DNA of 64,000 bases, from contig NZ_JALLPK010000001.1 of the NCBI RefSeq assembly GCF_023276375.1, positions 3,657,391-3,721,390 on the forward strand, in the 5' to 3' direction. The notes below the pieces were generated by a model, which saw only the letters and a program-made list of their open reading frames with translations, had not been told where the DNA came from and searched no databases. Source of the DNA: Halocatena marina (lineage in GTDB: Archaea > Halobacteriota > Halobacteria > Halobacteriales > Haloarculaceae). Position 1 is the stretch's first letter; each line of letters opens with the position of its first letter. This document shows, one piece after another, positions 35,948-45,591 of the stretch. The position numbers were made by a program, and so were the translations under genes.

Positions 35948-36172
35948 TTAGTTTTTCCCTTTGACCGGCCACTGCGGGAAGATCGGCTCTTCTAAGCGTG
36001 CTATTTCATCGTCTGTCAGTGTGATCGTGATTGCATCCATGTTCTCCGCTAAGTGATCGAGGCTGCGGGGCCCAATGATTGGGGCGTCGACTACGTCTTT
36101 GTGCAGCAGCCACGCGAGACTGATCTGTGCTGGTGTCGCGTTTCTTTCGTCAGCGACTTCGTAGACCTGCAT
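35948..36172 (-). pseudogene. C-terminal fragment of an aldo/keto reductase
   Basis: About 74 codons whose translation is the C-terminus of an AKR: NATPAQISLAWLLHKDVVDA, then PIIGPRSLDHLAEN. The N-terminal ~240 residues, including the catalytic Asp/Tyr/Lys/His, are missing; upstream on the same strand the DNA passes directly into the 3' end of the aminotransferase gene. An open frame continues to 36253 but only as aminotransferase shadow. It is therefore a gene remnant, perhaps left by the event that placed the aminotransferase here. Confidence 0.75.
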
Positions 36173-36212
36173 CGAGGACGTTCCTGTCTCAACGATCGAG
36201 AATCCGACCGGC

Positions 36213-37310
36213 TTAGAAATACGCCGCGAGTCTCGATGCGGCTTGCTCGACACGGGGTGTGACGAGCGCGAATCGGAGCCAGTCCTCGCGTGTCTGTCCG
36301 AACGCCTCGCCGGGCATGCAGGCGACGCCAGCTTCGTCGATCAGTCGCTTTGCGTTTTCGAGCGATCCGGGATATCCTTCGAAACGCGCGAGGACATAGA
36401 AGCCTCCGTCGGGACGAGTGTACTCGGCTCCTGCGTCATCGAGCGCGTCGGTGAACGTTTCAATTCGTTCGGCAAGTCGGTCCCTGTTTTGGTTGTAGTA
36501 CGACCGATCGGTTTCACGGAGCGCCCGGTAGACGGCGTACTGGGCCGGTCGGCTCCCAGTGACGTTAGTGAGCATATGCCGGGTACGCGCCGCATCGACC
36601 AGCCGTTCGGGGAGAACAGCATAGCCGACGCGAAAGCCAGTAATCGCCATCGACTTCGAGAAAGAGTTGGTCACCACCCGGTGAGTGGATTCGATCGAGA
36701 GCGCGCTCTCGAAATTCCCGGTAAAATCGAAGTGGTCGTACACCTCATCGCTCACAAGCAGCGCGTCATTCGCCTCGGCAATAGCAACGAGTTCGGCCAT
36801 CGTTTCTGGATCGTAGACCGCTCCCGTCGGATTGTTCGGTGAGTTCACGACGATGAGTGCCGTCTCCTCGCTCGCTTGCTCGCGGACGAGTTCTGGATCG
36901 AGGCTCCCGTCCGCAGCGACTGGAACCAGCGATTCCGTCCCGCCGAGCAGCGTCGTTCGACCCGAATAATACGGATAGACGGGATCTGTGAGAATAACCT
37001 CTTGTCCACTGTGAGTGGCAAATCCGCACGCCATCGAGAGATGATTCGCTTCACCGGCTCCGTTCGTGATGATGACTCGCTCAGTCTCGACGCCACGGCG
37101 TGCGGCGATCTCTTCACGAAGTGGAGTGAGACCTTCACTCGGTGGATACTGGAACTCGGAAACGTCGTGCTCTGCGTACTCAGTAAGCGCTTCACGGAGG
37201 GAAGCGGGCGGCTCCCAGTCGGGATTACCACTCACCATATCGACAATATCACGCTCGGCCGACTCCGCATACGCCATCACGTGATAAAACAGTGGCCGCT
37301 CGTATTCCAT
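36213..37310 (-). CDS. Class I/II PLP-dependent aminotransferase
   Basis: 365 aa fold-type I aminotransferase. SGNPDWEPPASLREAL at the start, NSPNNPTGAVYDPETM, SDEVYDHFDF and the PLP lysine in NSFSKSMAITGFRVGYA are intact, as is the C-terminal arginine region DWLRFALVTP. Substrate (aspartate, aromatic or other) is uncertain. Start ATG 37310 is preferred to in-frame 37418, which overlaps the divergent CinA gene. Confidence 0.9.
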   Translation of the reverse strand: MEYERPLFYHVMAYAESAERDIVDMVSGNPDWEPPASLREALTEYAEHDVSEFQYPPSEGLTPLREEIAARRGVETERVIITNGAGEANHLSMACGFATHSGQEVILTDPVYPYYSGRTTLLGGTESLVPVAADGSLDPELVREQASEETALIVVNSPNNPTGAVYDPETMAELVAIAEANDALLVSDEVYDHFDFTGNFESALSIESTHRVVTNSFSKSMAITGFRVGYAVLPERLVDAARTRHMLTNVTGSRPAQYAVYRALRETDRSYYNQNRDRLAERIETFTDALDDAGAEYTRPDGGFYVLARFEGYPGSLENAKRLIDEAGVACMPGEAFGQTREDWLRFALVTPRVEQAASRLAAYF

Positions 37311-37391
37311 GCTCCTACTGATTGTGCCCCGATCCTGTCTCTTTCGCTCTCCGGCGGTGCATACATGGCCTTTCATCTGCTTTCTTCTGAT

Positions 37392-37931
37392 ATGACCGAG
37401 GAATTCGAACGGAAGCAAGAACGACGTGATCCAATTGAGGTGCGCGTCGGTGCTACACTCCGTGAGCGTGACGTGACCGTTGCCGTTGCCGAGTCTTGCA
37501 CCGGTGGTCTCATCGGCTCGCTGCTCACGGATGTAGCAGGTTCGAGTGATTACTTCGATCGGTCGGTCGTGACGTACTCCTACGATTCAAAGCGTGAACT
37601 GCTCGCTGTTTCGAGAGAAACGCTCGATGCACACGGCGCAGTGAGCGAACCGGTAGCTCGTGAGATGGCACGCGCGGTCTGTGATACGGCTGGCACGACG
37701 TGGGGCGTCGCCACCACTGGCGTCGCCGGACCGGACGGAGGGACTGACGAGACGCCCGTTGGTACCGTATACGTCGGCATCTCGAACGCGGCTCCGTGGG
37801 GAACGAAAGCGTCGAAAACGACGGCCGAACGCTACGTCTTCGAGAAGCCGGAAACGCGAACCGAGTTCAAAGATCGATTTGCACGACAGGCGCTGTCTGA
37901 CCTCCTCGCACGCCTCCAGAACGAGCAGTAG
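37392..37931 (+). CDS. CinA C-terminal (nicotinamide mononucleotide amidase) family protein
   Basis: 179 aa covering the CinA C-terminal domain only. AESCTGGLIGSLLTDVAGSSDYF is split by no gaps, with the catalytic Ser/Cys region at its start, followed by YSYDSKRELLAVS and GVAGPDGGTDETPVGTVYVG. PncC-type enzymes deamidate NMN in pyridine nucleotide salvage. No N-terminal MoCF/COG1058 domain. Start ATG 37392; divergent from the aminotransferase gene. Confidence 0.9.
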   Translation: MTEEFERKQERRDPIEVRVGATLRERDVTVAVAESCTGGLIGSLLTDVAGSSDYFDRSVVTYSYDSKRELLAVSRETLDAHGAVSEPVAREMARAVCDTAGTTWGVATTGVAGPDGGTDETPVGTVYVGISNAAPWGTKASKTTAERYVFEKPETRTEFKDRFARQALSDLLARLQNEQ

Positions 37932-37974
37932 GAAATTCGAAAGCTTTCTACCCCTATCGAGCATCACCCCGGTC

Positions 37975-38445
37975 GTGAATAAACACGGACACGTCCTCAA
38001 CGGTCTTCTCCTCGGCATTGGACTGGGGTTCATTCTCGCACCCGATGGCAGCGTCGAGACACTCCGGATGATCGTTGCAGTAACAGTCCCTGTCTCTCTC
38101 GGTGCGCTCTTTCCCGATATCGACACCGAGTTCGGGAGACACCGGAAAACGTTGCACAACCTCCCAGTCCTCGGGATGTTCATCGCGTTCCCGTTCGTAT
38201 TCGATAATCTACATTATGTGTGGATCGGTGTGCTTACCCACTACGTCCTCGATGTCGTCGGAAGCAAACGCGGAATCGCCCTATTTTATCCATTCGAACA
38301 AGAATACGGCTTTCCAACGGGAGTAGCAACGAAGAGCCAATACACCAGCGTCGTCACGCTCGTCATCACAGCTACTGAACTGATCATTGTGTTCACCGTT
38401 GTGTACGGAGCAGGACGGTACGGCTGGACGGTCCCGGCAGTATAA
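37975..38445 (+). CDS. YdjM/DUF457-type membrane-bound metal-dependent hydrolase family
   Basis: 156 aa from GTG 37975. Four predicted membrane helices. Conserved polar residues near the membrane are NKHGHVLNG, the DIDTEFGRHRKTLHN loop and THYVLDVVGSKRG, matching the His/Asp pattern of YdjM-like putative hydrolases. Function not established; some family members affect membrane or DNA-damage responses. It follows CinA by 43 bases on the same strand. Confidence 0.82.
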   Translation: MNKHGHVLNGLLLGIGLGFILAPDGSVETLRMIVAVTVPVSLGALFPDIDTEFGRHRKTLHNLPVLGMFIAFPFVFDNLHYVWIGVLTHYVLDVVGSKRGIALFYPFEQEYGFPTGVATKSQYTSVVTLVITATELIIVFTVVYGAGRYGWTVPAV

Positions 38446-38540
38446 TCAGATTTATCACACCGACGACACTGGGAAAATTTCCGCTCTCTGTGAATCGGCG
38501 ACAGCGGCAGGGTAATGGTTCGTGTTCGTTTGTGTCCGTG

Positions 38541-39296
38541 TCAATAGACGCGCACGTCGTCGAATCGCCCTTCGTACGCGATGTGTCCCGGGTGGGTTGG
38601 TTCGGTCCCTGAGAGGAGGATTCGATCGATCTTTCCCCACGTATTCTCATAGCCCAGATGAGCGAACTCCGTCGCACAGCGGACGTGATGTTCGAATCCC
38701 GACCGATGGAAGATTCGTCGCGGTGCTCGGTTTTTGAGTACTCTCACAAGGTCTTCGATGTCGTCGATCGGCGCTTCGAACGTCGTCCACGCCTCTCCAA
38801 TCGTTCCTCGAAGGTGGGCGTACGAGGCTGTGAATCCTGGTAGACCGGTATCGCGTGCAATTTCCTGTGCACGCACGTTATGGCGCTCTCTGTGCTTTGG
38901 ATTGTACGTCTCGACTGCGTGGACAGTGTATTCGCGGATATCGCTTTCGTCGAGACTGACTGTGAGAAACTCGGGATGGGGGGCGAGAACAGCAGCTCCC
39001 TGCCGTTGGAGTTCTGTCATTGCCCCCGACAGTGTGATGAAGTCGGGAATCGGATCCGTGAGTCCGATCGCGAGAACGTGCTTTCGCGTCCGCCAGTCGC
39101 CCGTAAATATCTCACGAGCGGGATAGACATCGAGGTCGTCGTCTGAGAATGCCTCAGCCTTTGCTCGAATGTTAGGAAACCGAGTAAAATGTGGCGCGTA
39201 GACAATGGCGTCGAGTCCCCGCGCTTTCGACCGCTCGACGATCGACTCGTCGAGAATCTTCACGTGCATATCAATTCGAACCTCGCCCCCTGTCAC
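38541..39296 (-). CDS. PHP-domain phosphoesterase-like protein
   Basis: 251 aa from GTG 39296. PHP-type beginnings VRIDMHVKILDE, metal-ligand-like YAPHFTRFPNI, VYPAREIFTGD and APHPEF are visible, then a Mer-like alpha/beta C-terminal region (HAVETYNPKHRERHN). The first motif lacks the second H of HxH. Probable phosphoesterase of unknown substrate. A TATA box (39370-39377, minus strand) and a dyad at 39348-39367 lie upstream. Confidence 0.82.
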   Translation of the reverse strand: MTGGEVRIDMHVKILDESIVERSKARGLDAIVYAPHFTRFPNIRAKAEAFSDDDLDVYPAREIFTGDWRTRKHVLAIGLTDPIPDFITLSGAMTELQRQGAAVLAPHPEFLTVSLDESDIREYTVHAVETYNPKHRERHNVRAQEIARDTGLPGFTASYAHLRGTIGEAWTTFEAPIDDIEDLVRVLKNRAPRRIFHRSGFEHHVRCATEFAHLGYENTWGKIDRILLSGTEPTHPGHIAYEGRFDDVRVY

Positions 39297-39347
39297 GGTA
39301 CTGGATACTCACAGTCGAATGATAACGATGCCGTTCCAGAGACGCAA

Positions 39348-39377
39348 TTGAACCAACTGTAGTTCAACGCATTATAT
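39348..39377 (-). promoter_or_regulatory. TATA box and adjacent inverted repeat before the PHP gene
   Basis: On the minus strand agtatataatg (TATA core 39370-39377) is followed by the inverted repeat TTGAAC-8-GTTCAA (39348-39353 and 39362-39367), which would cover the transcription start. The arrangement suits a repressor operator controlling the PHP gene at 39296, implying a ~50-base leader. No regulator gene is adjacent. Confidence 0.45.
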
Positions 39378-39472
39378 ACTGTTCGCCTGTGATAGCAGGT
39401 GGGCACCGAAGCTTGCTTTCGTCGAGAAATCGAACGCGAGCAGCGTGCGCCAAAGCTTCTCGGAGCGCTACG

Positions 39473-39910
39473 TTATCGATCTTCGCTGTCGAGCACGCGG
39501 ATCTGGTCGCCCCGCACGGTCACCGGAATCGGGACCGTCGCTTCGTACAGTTCGACAGTCACCTGATCTTTGCTCTCATCGATGCGCTGTACTTGCGCTT
39601 TTTCGCCTTTGAACGGACCAGCGATGAGTTCGACGATATCGCCTTCGGCGATCCCCTCGACATCTGGTTTCGGTGAGAGGAAGTGTTCGACCTCGACAAT
39701 CGAGGATTCACCTTGAACGAGACCGCGTGCGTGCGGTATCTCGTCGAGGATGCGGTCGAACACACTCGAATCGTCGGCTTCGACCATCACGTAGCTCGTG
39801 AGGGAGTCGGGCGCAAGCGCCGCGTGAACTGACGATTCCTCGCGGTTCATGATCATATCTGCGACTGTCCGCTCCTGACTTGCGGTCGTTTTGACTGCGT
39901 AAATCGACAT
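39473..39910 (-). CDS. spt5: Transcription elongation factor Spt5 (archaeal NusG homologue)
   Basis: 145 aa: NGN domain (residues 1-~85, YAVKTTASQERTVADMI) and one KOW domain (AEGDIVELIAGPFKGEKAQV). With Spt4 it clamps RNA polymerase for processivity. ATG 39910 overlaps the secE stop (TAATG). The ftsZ1-secE-spt5 order is conserved in haloarchaea. Confidence 0.95.
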   Translation of the reverse strand: MSIYAVKTTASQERTVADMIMNREESSVHAALAPDSLTSYVMVEADDSSVFDRILDEIPHARGLVQGESSIVEVEHFLSPKPDVEGIAEGDIVELIAGPFKGEKAQVQRIDESKDQVTVELYEATVPIPVTVRGDQIRVLDSEDR

Positions 39911-40083
39911 TAGGCACCACCTGGTAGGATCGTCATGAAGACGAAGATGATGAACCCGAGGAGCCCGACAAGCACGATTCCCGCACCTGCGACGAGCGAC
40001 ACCTGAGAGAACTCCTCTGTTGATGGTGTGCTGGCGAGTTTGAGCACACGAATGTACGAGGAGAGGTTCTTCGGGATGTTCAT
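39910..40083 (-). CDS. secE: Preprotein translocase subunit SecE (Sec61 gamma)
   Basis: 57 aa, single tail-type transmembrane helix. Begins [17 protein letters not shown] (amphipathic helix), then [11 protein letters not shown] and the hydrophobic helix [18 protein letters not shown]. Forms the translocon with SecY and Sec-beta. TAATG overlap with spt5; 142 bases downstream of ftsZ1. The size and gene position match haloarchaeal SecE. Confidence 0.93.
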   Translation of the reverse strand: MNIPKNLSSYIRVLKLASTPSTEEFSQVSLVAGAGIVLVGLLGFIIFVFMTILPGGA

Positions 40084-40225
40084 ACAGACTCTTGCAGATG
40101 GTCGTTTTTCTATCTTTCTACCGCGTTATCCGAGATGGTGAATAAAATATAAATACATTGTCAAATATAATTTCTGCGACAGAGGACATCGAACGAGGCT
40201 TCTCTCACTGCAACTGAAAGGAGTG

Positions 40226-41383
40226 TCATTCGATGTAGTCGATCGAGTCTTCAGCGGACGATCGTGTGCGTGCTTCACGGTCTGCTTCGCTGCGTCCGTA
40301 GATTTGGGGCGACTCGACACCAGTGACGACGACCATTGTTTCCATCCGTTGCTCGAACTCTGAATCAACGGACGCTCCCCAAATGATTCGGGCGTCGCTA
40401 TCGATGCGCTCGTAGATTTCTTCGACGACTCCTTCTGCTTCCTCGATACTCATACTGGGGCCGCCAACCACGTTGATAAGCGCGCTACTGGCGTTCGAAA
40501 ATTCGACATCAAGCAGCGGCGAACGAAGCGCAGACCGGATAGAGTCCCGTGCTTTGTTCTCAGATTCGGACTCGCCGAGACCGATCATCGCAACCCCCCC
40601 GTTCTCCATGATCGTTTTCACGTCGGCGAAGTCGACGTTCACGAGACCGGGTTTGGTGATGAGTTCTGTCATTCCCTTCACCGAGCGCATCAACACACGA
40701 TCGCAGATTTTGAATGCGTCCTGCAGCGGAAGATTCGGCGCGTAATCGAGCAATCGATCGTTCGGGATGACGATTACCGTATCTGCGACCGATCGTAGTC
40801 GTTCTAACCCTGCGTCGGCGTTCGACCGTCGTCGTTTCCCTTCAGCAGTAAATGGGATGGTGACGACAGCGATGGTGAGTGCACCGACATCTTGGGCCGC
40901 CTGCGCGACGACCGGTGCAGAGCCAGTTCCCGTCCCGCCACCGAGACCGGCTGTAATAAACACCATATCAGAGTCGTCCATCGCGGCTGTGATGTCGTCT
41001 TTGTTCTCTAAGGCAGCTTCTTCGCCGATTTGGGGGACAGAACCTGCACCCCGACCGCCAGTGTGTTTACGACCGATGAGAATCTTAGAATCAGCGGATA
41101 CCTGTTCTGCAAGATGTTGAGCGTCGGTGTTGGTTGCAATAAGCGTCGCTCCGTGGATACCCTCTTCTGCCATCCGTGTAACCGTGTTGCTCCCAGCGCC
41201 GCCACATCCAAAGACCGTAATTTTAGTTTGCAGATCGCTGACAATACCCGCAAGCTCGTCATCGGTCATCGTTCCGGACGTGCTGATGTCGGCCTCGGTG
41301 TCAGTGTCGGCCCCGTTCCCGCGTGGGAGATCCTCCTCCTCCCCCTCGGCCTCGTTGATCGCGTCCTCGATGATCGAGTCCAT
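40226..41383 (-). CDS. ftsZ1: Cell division protein FtsZ1
   Basis: 385 aa tubulin-like GTPase. [10 protein letters not shown], the tubulin signature [20 protein letters not shown] and NADAGLERL (synergy/T7-type region) are present. N-terminal ~45 residues are acidic and lineage-specific ([14 protein letters not shown]). Its association with secE-spt5 identifies the FtsZ1 paralogue; FtsZ1 sets up the division site in Haloferax. SepF, the likely membrane anchor, is at 6954-7319. Start ATG 41383. Confidence 0.95.
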   Translation of the reverse strand: MDSIIEDAINEAEGEEEDLPRGNGADTDTEADISTSGTMTDDELAGIVSDLQTKITVFGCGGAGSNTVTRMAEEGIHGATLIATNTDAQHLAEQVSADSKILIGRKHTGGRGAGSVPQIGEEAALENKDDITAAMDDSDMVFITAGLGGGTGTGSAPVVAQAAQDVGALTIAVVTIPFTAEGKRRRSNADAGLERLRSVADTVIVIPNDRLLDYAPNLPLQDAFKICDRVLMRSVKGMTELITKPGLVNVDFADVKTIMENGGVAMIGLGESESENKARDSIRSALRSPLLDVEFSNASSALINVVGGPSMSIEEAEGVVEEIYERIDSDARIIWGASVDSEFEQRMETMVVVTGVESPQIYGRSEADREARTRSSAEDSIDYIE

Positions 41384-41450
41384 GCCTGCGTGGGATAACA
41401 GCAACGTCGGATAACTATCTTTCGCCAGCAGTCCGACGTGTGTCAGACAT

Positions 41451-42806
41451 TCATATGGATGAAAACATGTATGTCTGTCGTTCTCGAACGTCGCCCGGTG
41501 TCACGGTCGTGTTATCGATTTCGACAGTCTGGCCATCTGAGAGCCGACCGAACGCCGGCCCTTCAGGAACGCCTTGTTCTCGGGCTAGTGTGGGTGAAAA
41601 CGCCGTCCTGTGTGCGACAATCTGATCACCGTCACGTTCGACATCGTCGTACTTCGTATCGAGAACTGTAATAAACTCTTCCATAAGATCGTTTCGGTCT
41701 ACCGATTCCGGGAGAACGACCGTTTTGCCGAGCTTCGTCCCACCTTCGACGGTCGTGACAGCTATTGAATACGAGCGGATGGTCGATAGTATCCGTTCGT
41801 GGTCGATGCCGTTCACCTCTGCGAGAAGACCCGACGGAAGATCGAGCTGTGAGTATGATGTGTGTGGATCTTGGTCGTCGTTTTCAGTCCACAACTGTCG
41901 TGCGCTGTCGCCGAACCGGAGTCCGTTTTCGATCGCCATCACGTCTCGTTCGAGTTGTTTTACGAGTTCGAGCGGAACGCCTGTCGTTTCTTTCATCCAC
42001 GTTTCGCTGACGATCGGGTAGCCAAGCGATTCGACGGTTCGTTCGAGAGCAGGAGCAGTGCCGTCGATGAGCGCGTATTCGGCGCTACTCTGTTCGAACG
42101 CCTGCTCGAGAACAGCTCGGTTTGCGTTCTCGGTCGGATCACCCATCGCATCGAGCGCCCAGTCAACAGCGACGTGGCCGACCGCCCAGTCGGTGTCACG
42201 AACGACGCGTTCGAATCGCGGGACGTAGTGCCCGCCACCGAACCCGACGACCGTCCGTTCGCGCTCGGGGTCGACGCCGCGTAGATCGAGAATAGCTTGT
42301 GCGACCGCGCGTGCGCCATCTGGATCATTCCACTGTGATTCGTCGCTCCCCAATTCGACGAACAGAGACGGCGTATCGAGTGTTGTTGGACCGTGGTGGG
42401 TTCCTTCTAATCCGACGTCGTACCCGGCTGGGGCGTGTTCTGTGAGCGCCGTGAGTGCTTTTGCTTGCGCGTTTGGCGCGGCCCGGGCCAGATCGTGGTC
42501 GTGGCCGCCGAACTCTGCCGGACCAAAATTCCCCGTTGGATGGGCCGTCAGTAGCGCTCCCGTTTCACCAGCGTGGCGCGAAGCGAACACGATCAACGAG
42601 GGATCGCAGAACACCTCATCGACAGCATCCAGATGAAGATGAAGCTCATCGAAGATCCGGAGTTCGACGTCTTCGAGCCGGTAGACGGTACTGTCTCCGT
42701 CGACGTCGGACTGTGTCTCGTGCTCTTCCCAGTCTGCGAGGGCAAGAAGCTGCTCGCAGATGTGGAGCGAAGCGCTGTCAGCGCGGCTAACGACGATGCC
42801 GATCAC
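41451..42806 (-). CDS. dtdA: D-aminoacyl-tRNA deacylase (archaeal type)
   Basis: 451 aa, haloarchaeal length. N-terminal [17 protein letters not shown], then [23 protein letters not shown] is split here as PTGNFG and [11 protein letters not shown], and [11 protein letters not shown] follows; these His/Glu residues belong to the DtdA/GEK1 zinc-dependent catalytic core. [12 protein letters not shown] is a second signature. The enzyme removes D-amino acids mischarged on tRNA. A C-terminal ~150-residue extension after ~290 is typical of haloarchaeal members. Upstream of ftsZ1 on the same strand (67 bases). Confidence 0.93.
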   Translation of the reverse strand: MIGIVVSRADSASLHICEQLLALADWEEHETQSDVDGDSTVYRLEDVELRIFDELHLHLDAVDEVFCDPSLIVFASRHAGETGALLTAHPTGNFGPAEFGGHDHDLARAAPNAQAKALTALTEHAPAGYDVGLEGTHHGPTTLDTPSLFVELGSDESQWNDPDGARAVAQAILDLRGVDPERERTVVGFGGGHYVPRFERVVRDTDWAVGHVAVDWALDAMGDPTENANRAVLEQAFEQSSAEYALIDGTAPALERTVESLGYPIVSETWMKETTGVPLELVKQLERDVMAIENGLRFGDSARQLWTENDDQDPHTSYSQLDLPSGLLAEVNGIDHERILSTIRSYSIAVTTVEGGTKLGKTVVLPESVDRNDLMEEFITVLDTKYDDVERDGDQIVAHRTAFSPTLAREQGVPEGPAFGRLSDGQTVEIDNTTVTPGDVRERQTYMFSSI

Positions 42807-42962
42807 ATCCGCACTCGATCGCCGTCAGGGTAAAGCTCATCGGGTTTCTGTGCTTCTCACCGAGTCAGAAATGGAACTGCTTAATGGATCCCCTCCGGTA
42901 CGCTCGATATGGTTTTGTCATCTTCGATTCCTGTCGTTCCGTTATTCTCCGGCTCGACAGCC

Positions 42963-43478
42963 ATGAGCACCGTCCTGTTGCTTGGTGTTTTTGCATTGTT
43001 CTTGCTCGGTGCCGAAATATTCACTAACGGCGTTGAGTGGCTCGGTCACCGCCCTAGGGTAGGCAGCCCAACAGGGAGCCCCCCCGGTGCAGTACTCTCA
43101 CGGTTGCGCACACCGCTTTCGACCGAACGTCCTGAGAAGTTCAACAGCGATCTCTGGGTTTCGCGGGATACGGATCCGCTTGCTCTTGATAAGAGCACCG
43201 GCGCAATAGCGTTTCACAGGTCGATTTTGATCACACTCGGCATTCTGTTTACGTCGTGGCTCTCGTTCCACTGGGATATAGCGAGCTTTCTAAATGCCGT
43301 CTCGGCTATCCTCGCGATTGTGTGTGGTGTGATCTTCTCCTACCGTCTCCACTCTCTCGACACAAAGCGAATGCAACCAGCACCGTTTCTCGTCGGTGGT
43401 CAGTTCTATCTGCTGCCCATCGGCGGTGTATTGTACCACGTCTTCGCTCTCGGACTGACCAACGTAGCAGGACACTAA
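42963..43478 (+). pseudogene. Internally deleted sodium/calcium antiporter (CaCA family)
   Basis: 171 codons from ATG 42963 (in-frame 42909 also possible). Residues 1-28 match the first helix of haloarchaeal Na+/Ca2+ antiporters (LFLLGAEIFTNGVEWLGH). After ~25 unrelated residues the sequence resumes within the second alpha repeat, TERPEKFNSDLWV for the usual TELPEKFNSxLWI and LALDKSTGAIAF for LALGNVTGAMVF, and runs to the normal C-terminus. Roughly 190 central residues, including the first alpha repeat, are missing. The frame stays open, so a short membrane protein might still be made, but exchange activity is unlikely. Confidence 0.75.
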
Positions 43479-43499
43479 CACCTCAACATCAGCATTCAC

Positions 43500-44291
43500 A
43501 TGAACGTATTTGGACTACTCGGCAATCCTGTCGGCCATTCGCTATCGCCACCGATGCACGAGAGTGCGTACGACGCGCTCGGTATGGATGCCCGTTACGT
43601 CACGTTCGAACCCCACCCCGACGATCTCGAACGGGCGCTGACCGGTGCTCGGGCGCTCGGAATCGTCGGTCTCAACGTAACGATTCCGTTCAAACAAGAC
43701 GTGCTCTCGTTCGTTGATCCGGATCCGCTCGCTGGGCGCATCGGTGCGGTCAACACCATCGACATAGCGGAGGGAATCGGATACAACACCGACGCAGAGG
43801 GTGCTGTGAGAGCGTTGCGCTCGCATGATGTGGCGCTATCGGGGACAGCCGTCGTCGTTGGTGCCGGTGGTGCTGGTCGGGCCGTCGCGTTCGGTCTTGC
43901 GGACGAAGGGATGACCGTCCGTATCGCCAACCGAACCGTCGAGCGAGCGAACGAACTCGCACAAGACGTCCCAAACGCATCGAGTCACGGACTTGATTCC
44001 CTTTCGGAGATCGTTGCGGAGGCAGACGTACTCGTCAATGCAACGAGCGTGGGAATGGATGAGGATATATCCCCAGTACCCGCAACAGCCCTCCATGCGG
44101 ATTGTGCTGTCCTTGATGCTGTGTATACACCGATCGAAACACGCCTGCTGAGAGACGCACAACGAGCGGGCGCAACGACTGTCGATGGCGGGTGGATGCT
44201 CCTCTATCAGGGTGCAGTCGCGTTCGAACACTGGACTGGCCGCGACGCCCCGATCGATTCCATGAACAACGCGCTCCGTGATCGACTGTAG
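43500..44291 (+). CDS. aroE: Shikimate dehydrogenase
   Basis: 263 aa NADP-dependent reductase of 3-dehydroshikimate. N-terminal [17 protein letters not shown], the catalytic lysine in [21 protein letters not shown], Rossmann [12 protein letters not shown] and the C-terminal [17 protein letters not shown] are all intact. It supplies the shikimate pathway whose archaeal first steps are encoded at 21.4-24.5 kb. Confidence 0.96.
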   Translation: MNVFGLLGNPVGHSLSPPMHESAYDALGMDARYVTFEPHPDDLERALTGARALGIVGLNVTIPFKQDVLSFVDPDPLAGRIGAVNTIDIAEGIGYNTDAEGAVRALRSHDVALSGTAVVVGAGGAGRAVAFGLADEGMTVRIANRTVERANELAQDVPNASSHGLDSLSEIVAEADVLVNATSVGMDEDISPVPATALHADCAVLDAVYTPIETRLLRDAQRAGATTVDGGWMLLYQGAVAFEHWTGRDAPIDSMNNALRDRL

Positions 44292-44400
44292 CTGTTCGAT
44301 TCGGTCCAACTCGATACCCCGAAACGCGCCCGTTCGATGTGCATTTGAACTGTGAGCGATCGGGTACGTATTTAAGTAGTGCGCCTCACTATCACCGCCC

Positions 44401-45288
44401 ATGAACCTACTCGATAAGATCAAGTCAGTTCTTGGAATGGGGAAGCCGGAGTCAGAATCGACAGAGGGTACCATCAAGACGTCAGATGAACACGATGTTA
44501 CTCCATCACACGAAGCTGACACCAACGGTGCTGCAGACGTCACTGCCGAATCCAGTGGCGGTCGTGAGACAACTGCTGAAACCGATGTCAGTACAGAGGC
44601 GGATGCCGATCCGAGCGGAAACACCGAACCCGACTCCGGTGACGATGATGGTGATGACGATGACGATGGTGACAGTGACGGTGATGATGGAGCTGATTCG
44701 ACAAGCTCCGATTTGGACAGTGGTGAGGAGGCGGGAACGCTGGTCGATACGGATGCCGGTGTCGAACCTGCCGAAGCGACGGGGAACGCCGACACGGAGA
44801 CAGGTCCGGCGGCAGAACCCGCGGAAGCAGCGGGTCCCGTCTCCGATTCCGGCACTGGTGATGGGTCGGGAACCGGGCCAGCCACCGGGATAGAACAGAC
44901 AGAAGACGAATCAGAACCGGAGACGGAGACGGAGTCTGTGTCTGGGAGTGAACCGGATAACGCATCTGACGAAAACGAACCAACGGAAACAGCTGTGGAG
45001 GAAGCAAATGCAGAAGGAGCGGATGATTCCGAAGGAGCGGATACCGGAGCTGCGTCGGCTGACGATGTGGATGCGGATTCAGATACCGAATCGACCGAGG
45101 ATGTCGGGACGCAGGAGTCAGTGAACGTCATCAAAGGAGTCGGACCGACGTACGCCGAGACGCTTGCAGAAGCGGGCATCGAAACGGTCGCTGATCTTGC
45201 TGTTGCTGATTCTGAGGATCTTGCGGCGGAGACCGATATCTCTTCGAAGCGTATCGATCGTTGGGTCGGACGTGCACAGCACCGGTGA
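44401..45288 (+). CDS. Acidic low-complexity protein with C-terminal helix-hairpin-helix
   Basis: 295 aa. Starts MNLLDKIKSVLGMGKPE; residues ~17-235 are Glu/Asp/Ser/Thr/Gly-rich and probably disordered; the last ~55 residues form a helix-hairpin-helix pair (NVIKGVGPTYAETLAEAGIE, then SSKRIDRWVGRA). HhH repeats bind DNA non-specifically or mediate contacts. Likely function: DNA- or ribosome-associated adaptor, unknown. The acidic linker produces a long antisense Ser-rich frame that is not a gene. TATA-like tatttaagtagtg lies ~30 bases before the ATG. Confidence 0.8.
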   Translation: MNLLDKIKSVLGMGKPESESTEGTIKTSDEHDVTPSHEADTNGAADVTAESSGGRETTAETDVSTEADADPSGNTEPDSGDDDGDDDDDGDSDGDDGADSTSSDLDSGEEAGTLVDTDAGVEPAEATGNADTETGPAAEPAEAAGPVSDSGTGDGSGTGPATGIEQTEDESEPETETESVSGSEPDNASDENEPTETAVEEANAEGADDSEGADTGAASADDVDADSDTESTEDVGTQESVNVIKGVGPTYAETLAEAGIETVADLAVADSEDLAAETDISSKRIDRWVGRAQHR

Positions 45289-45591
45289 ACACTCGATTAT
45301 ACACAATTCTACGCGAATTTGGTCTGTCTTCAGTGGTTGTCAGGCGTGTGATTACGGCGTTCGATTCGACGAGTTCGACCGAGTCCGCCGTGTAGTAGCT
45401 CTCGATGCTGCGGATTAGTAGCCGTCTCTTCTGAATACGATGTCTCGTACCACTAGAATACTACTCTTCTCTCGTGTACAACGGGAGACTGGCTCGACCA
45501 CAGTTTGCTTACATCGAAACATCAACACGACGACACGCGAGGGAAAGGATAACCGAAACGTTCTGCCGACGCTGTCTCCGAACAGAGACTA
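45289..45591. other. Intergenic region, nothing recognised
   Basis: 303 bases between the HhH gene and the class IV aminotransferase. One TGTACA sequence occurs at 45475-45480 but a single copy is expected by chance. No reading frame, RNA gene or repeat I can support. Confidence 0.35.

Noticed and set aside
43836..45179. 447-codon antisense frame, Ser/Ala/Pro-rich
   Set aside because: It mirrors the acidic Asp/Glu codons of the HhH gene and overlaps aroE; it has no domain and is a compositional artefact.
45475..45480. Single TGTACA upstream of the class IV aminotransferase
   Set aside because: One hexamer per ~4 kb is expected by chance, it is 112 bases from the start and unpaired, unlike the trpC boxes.
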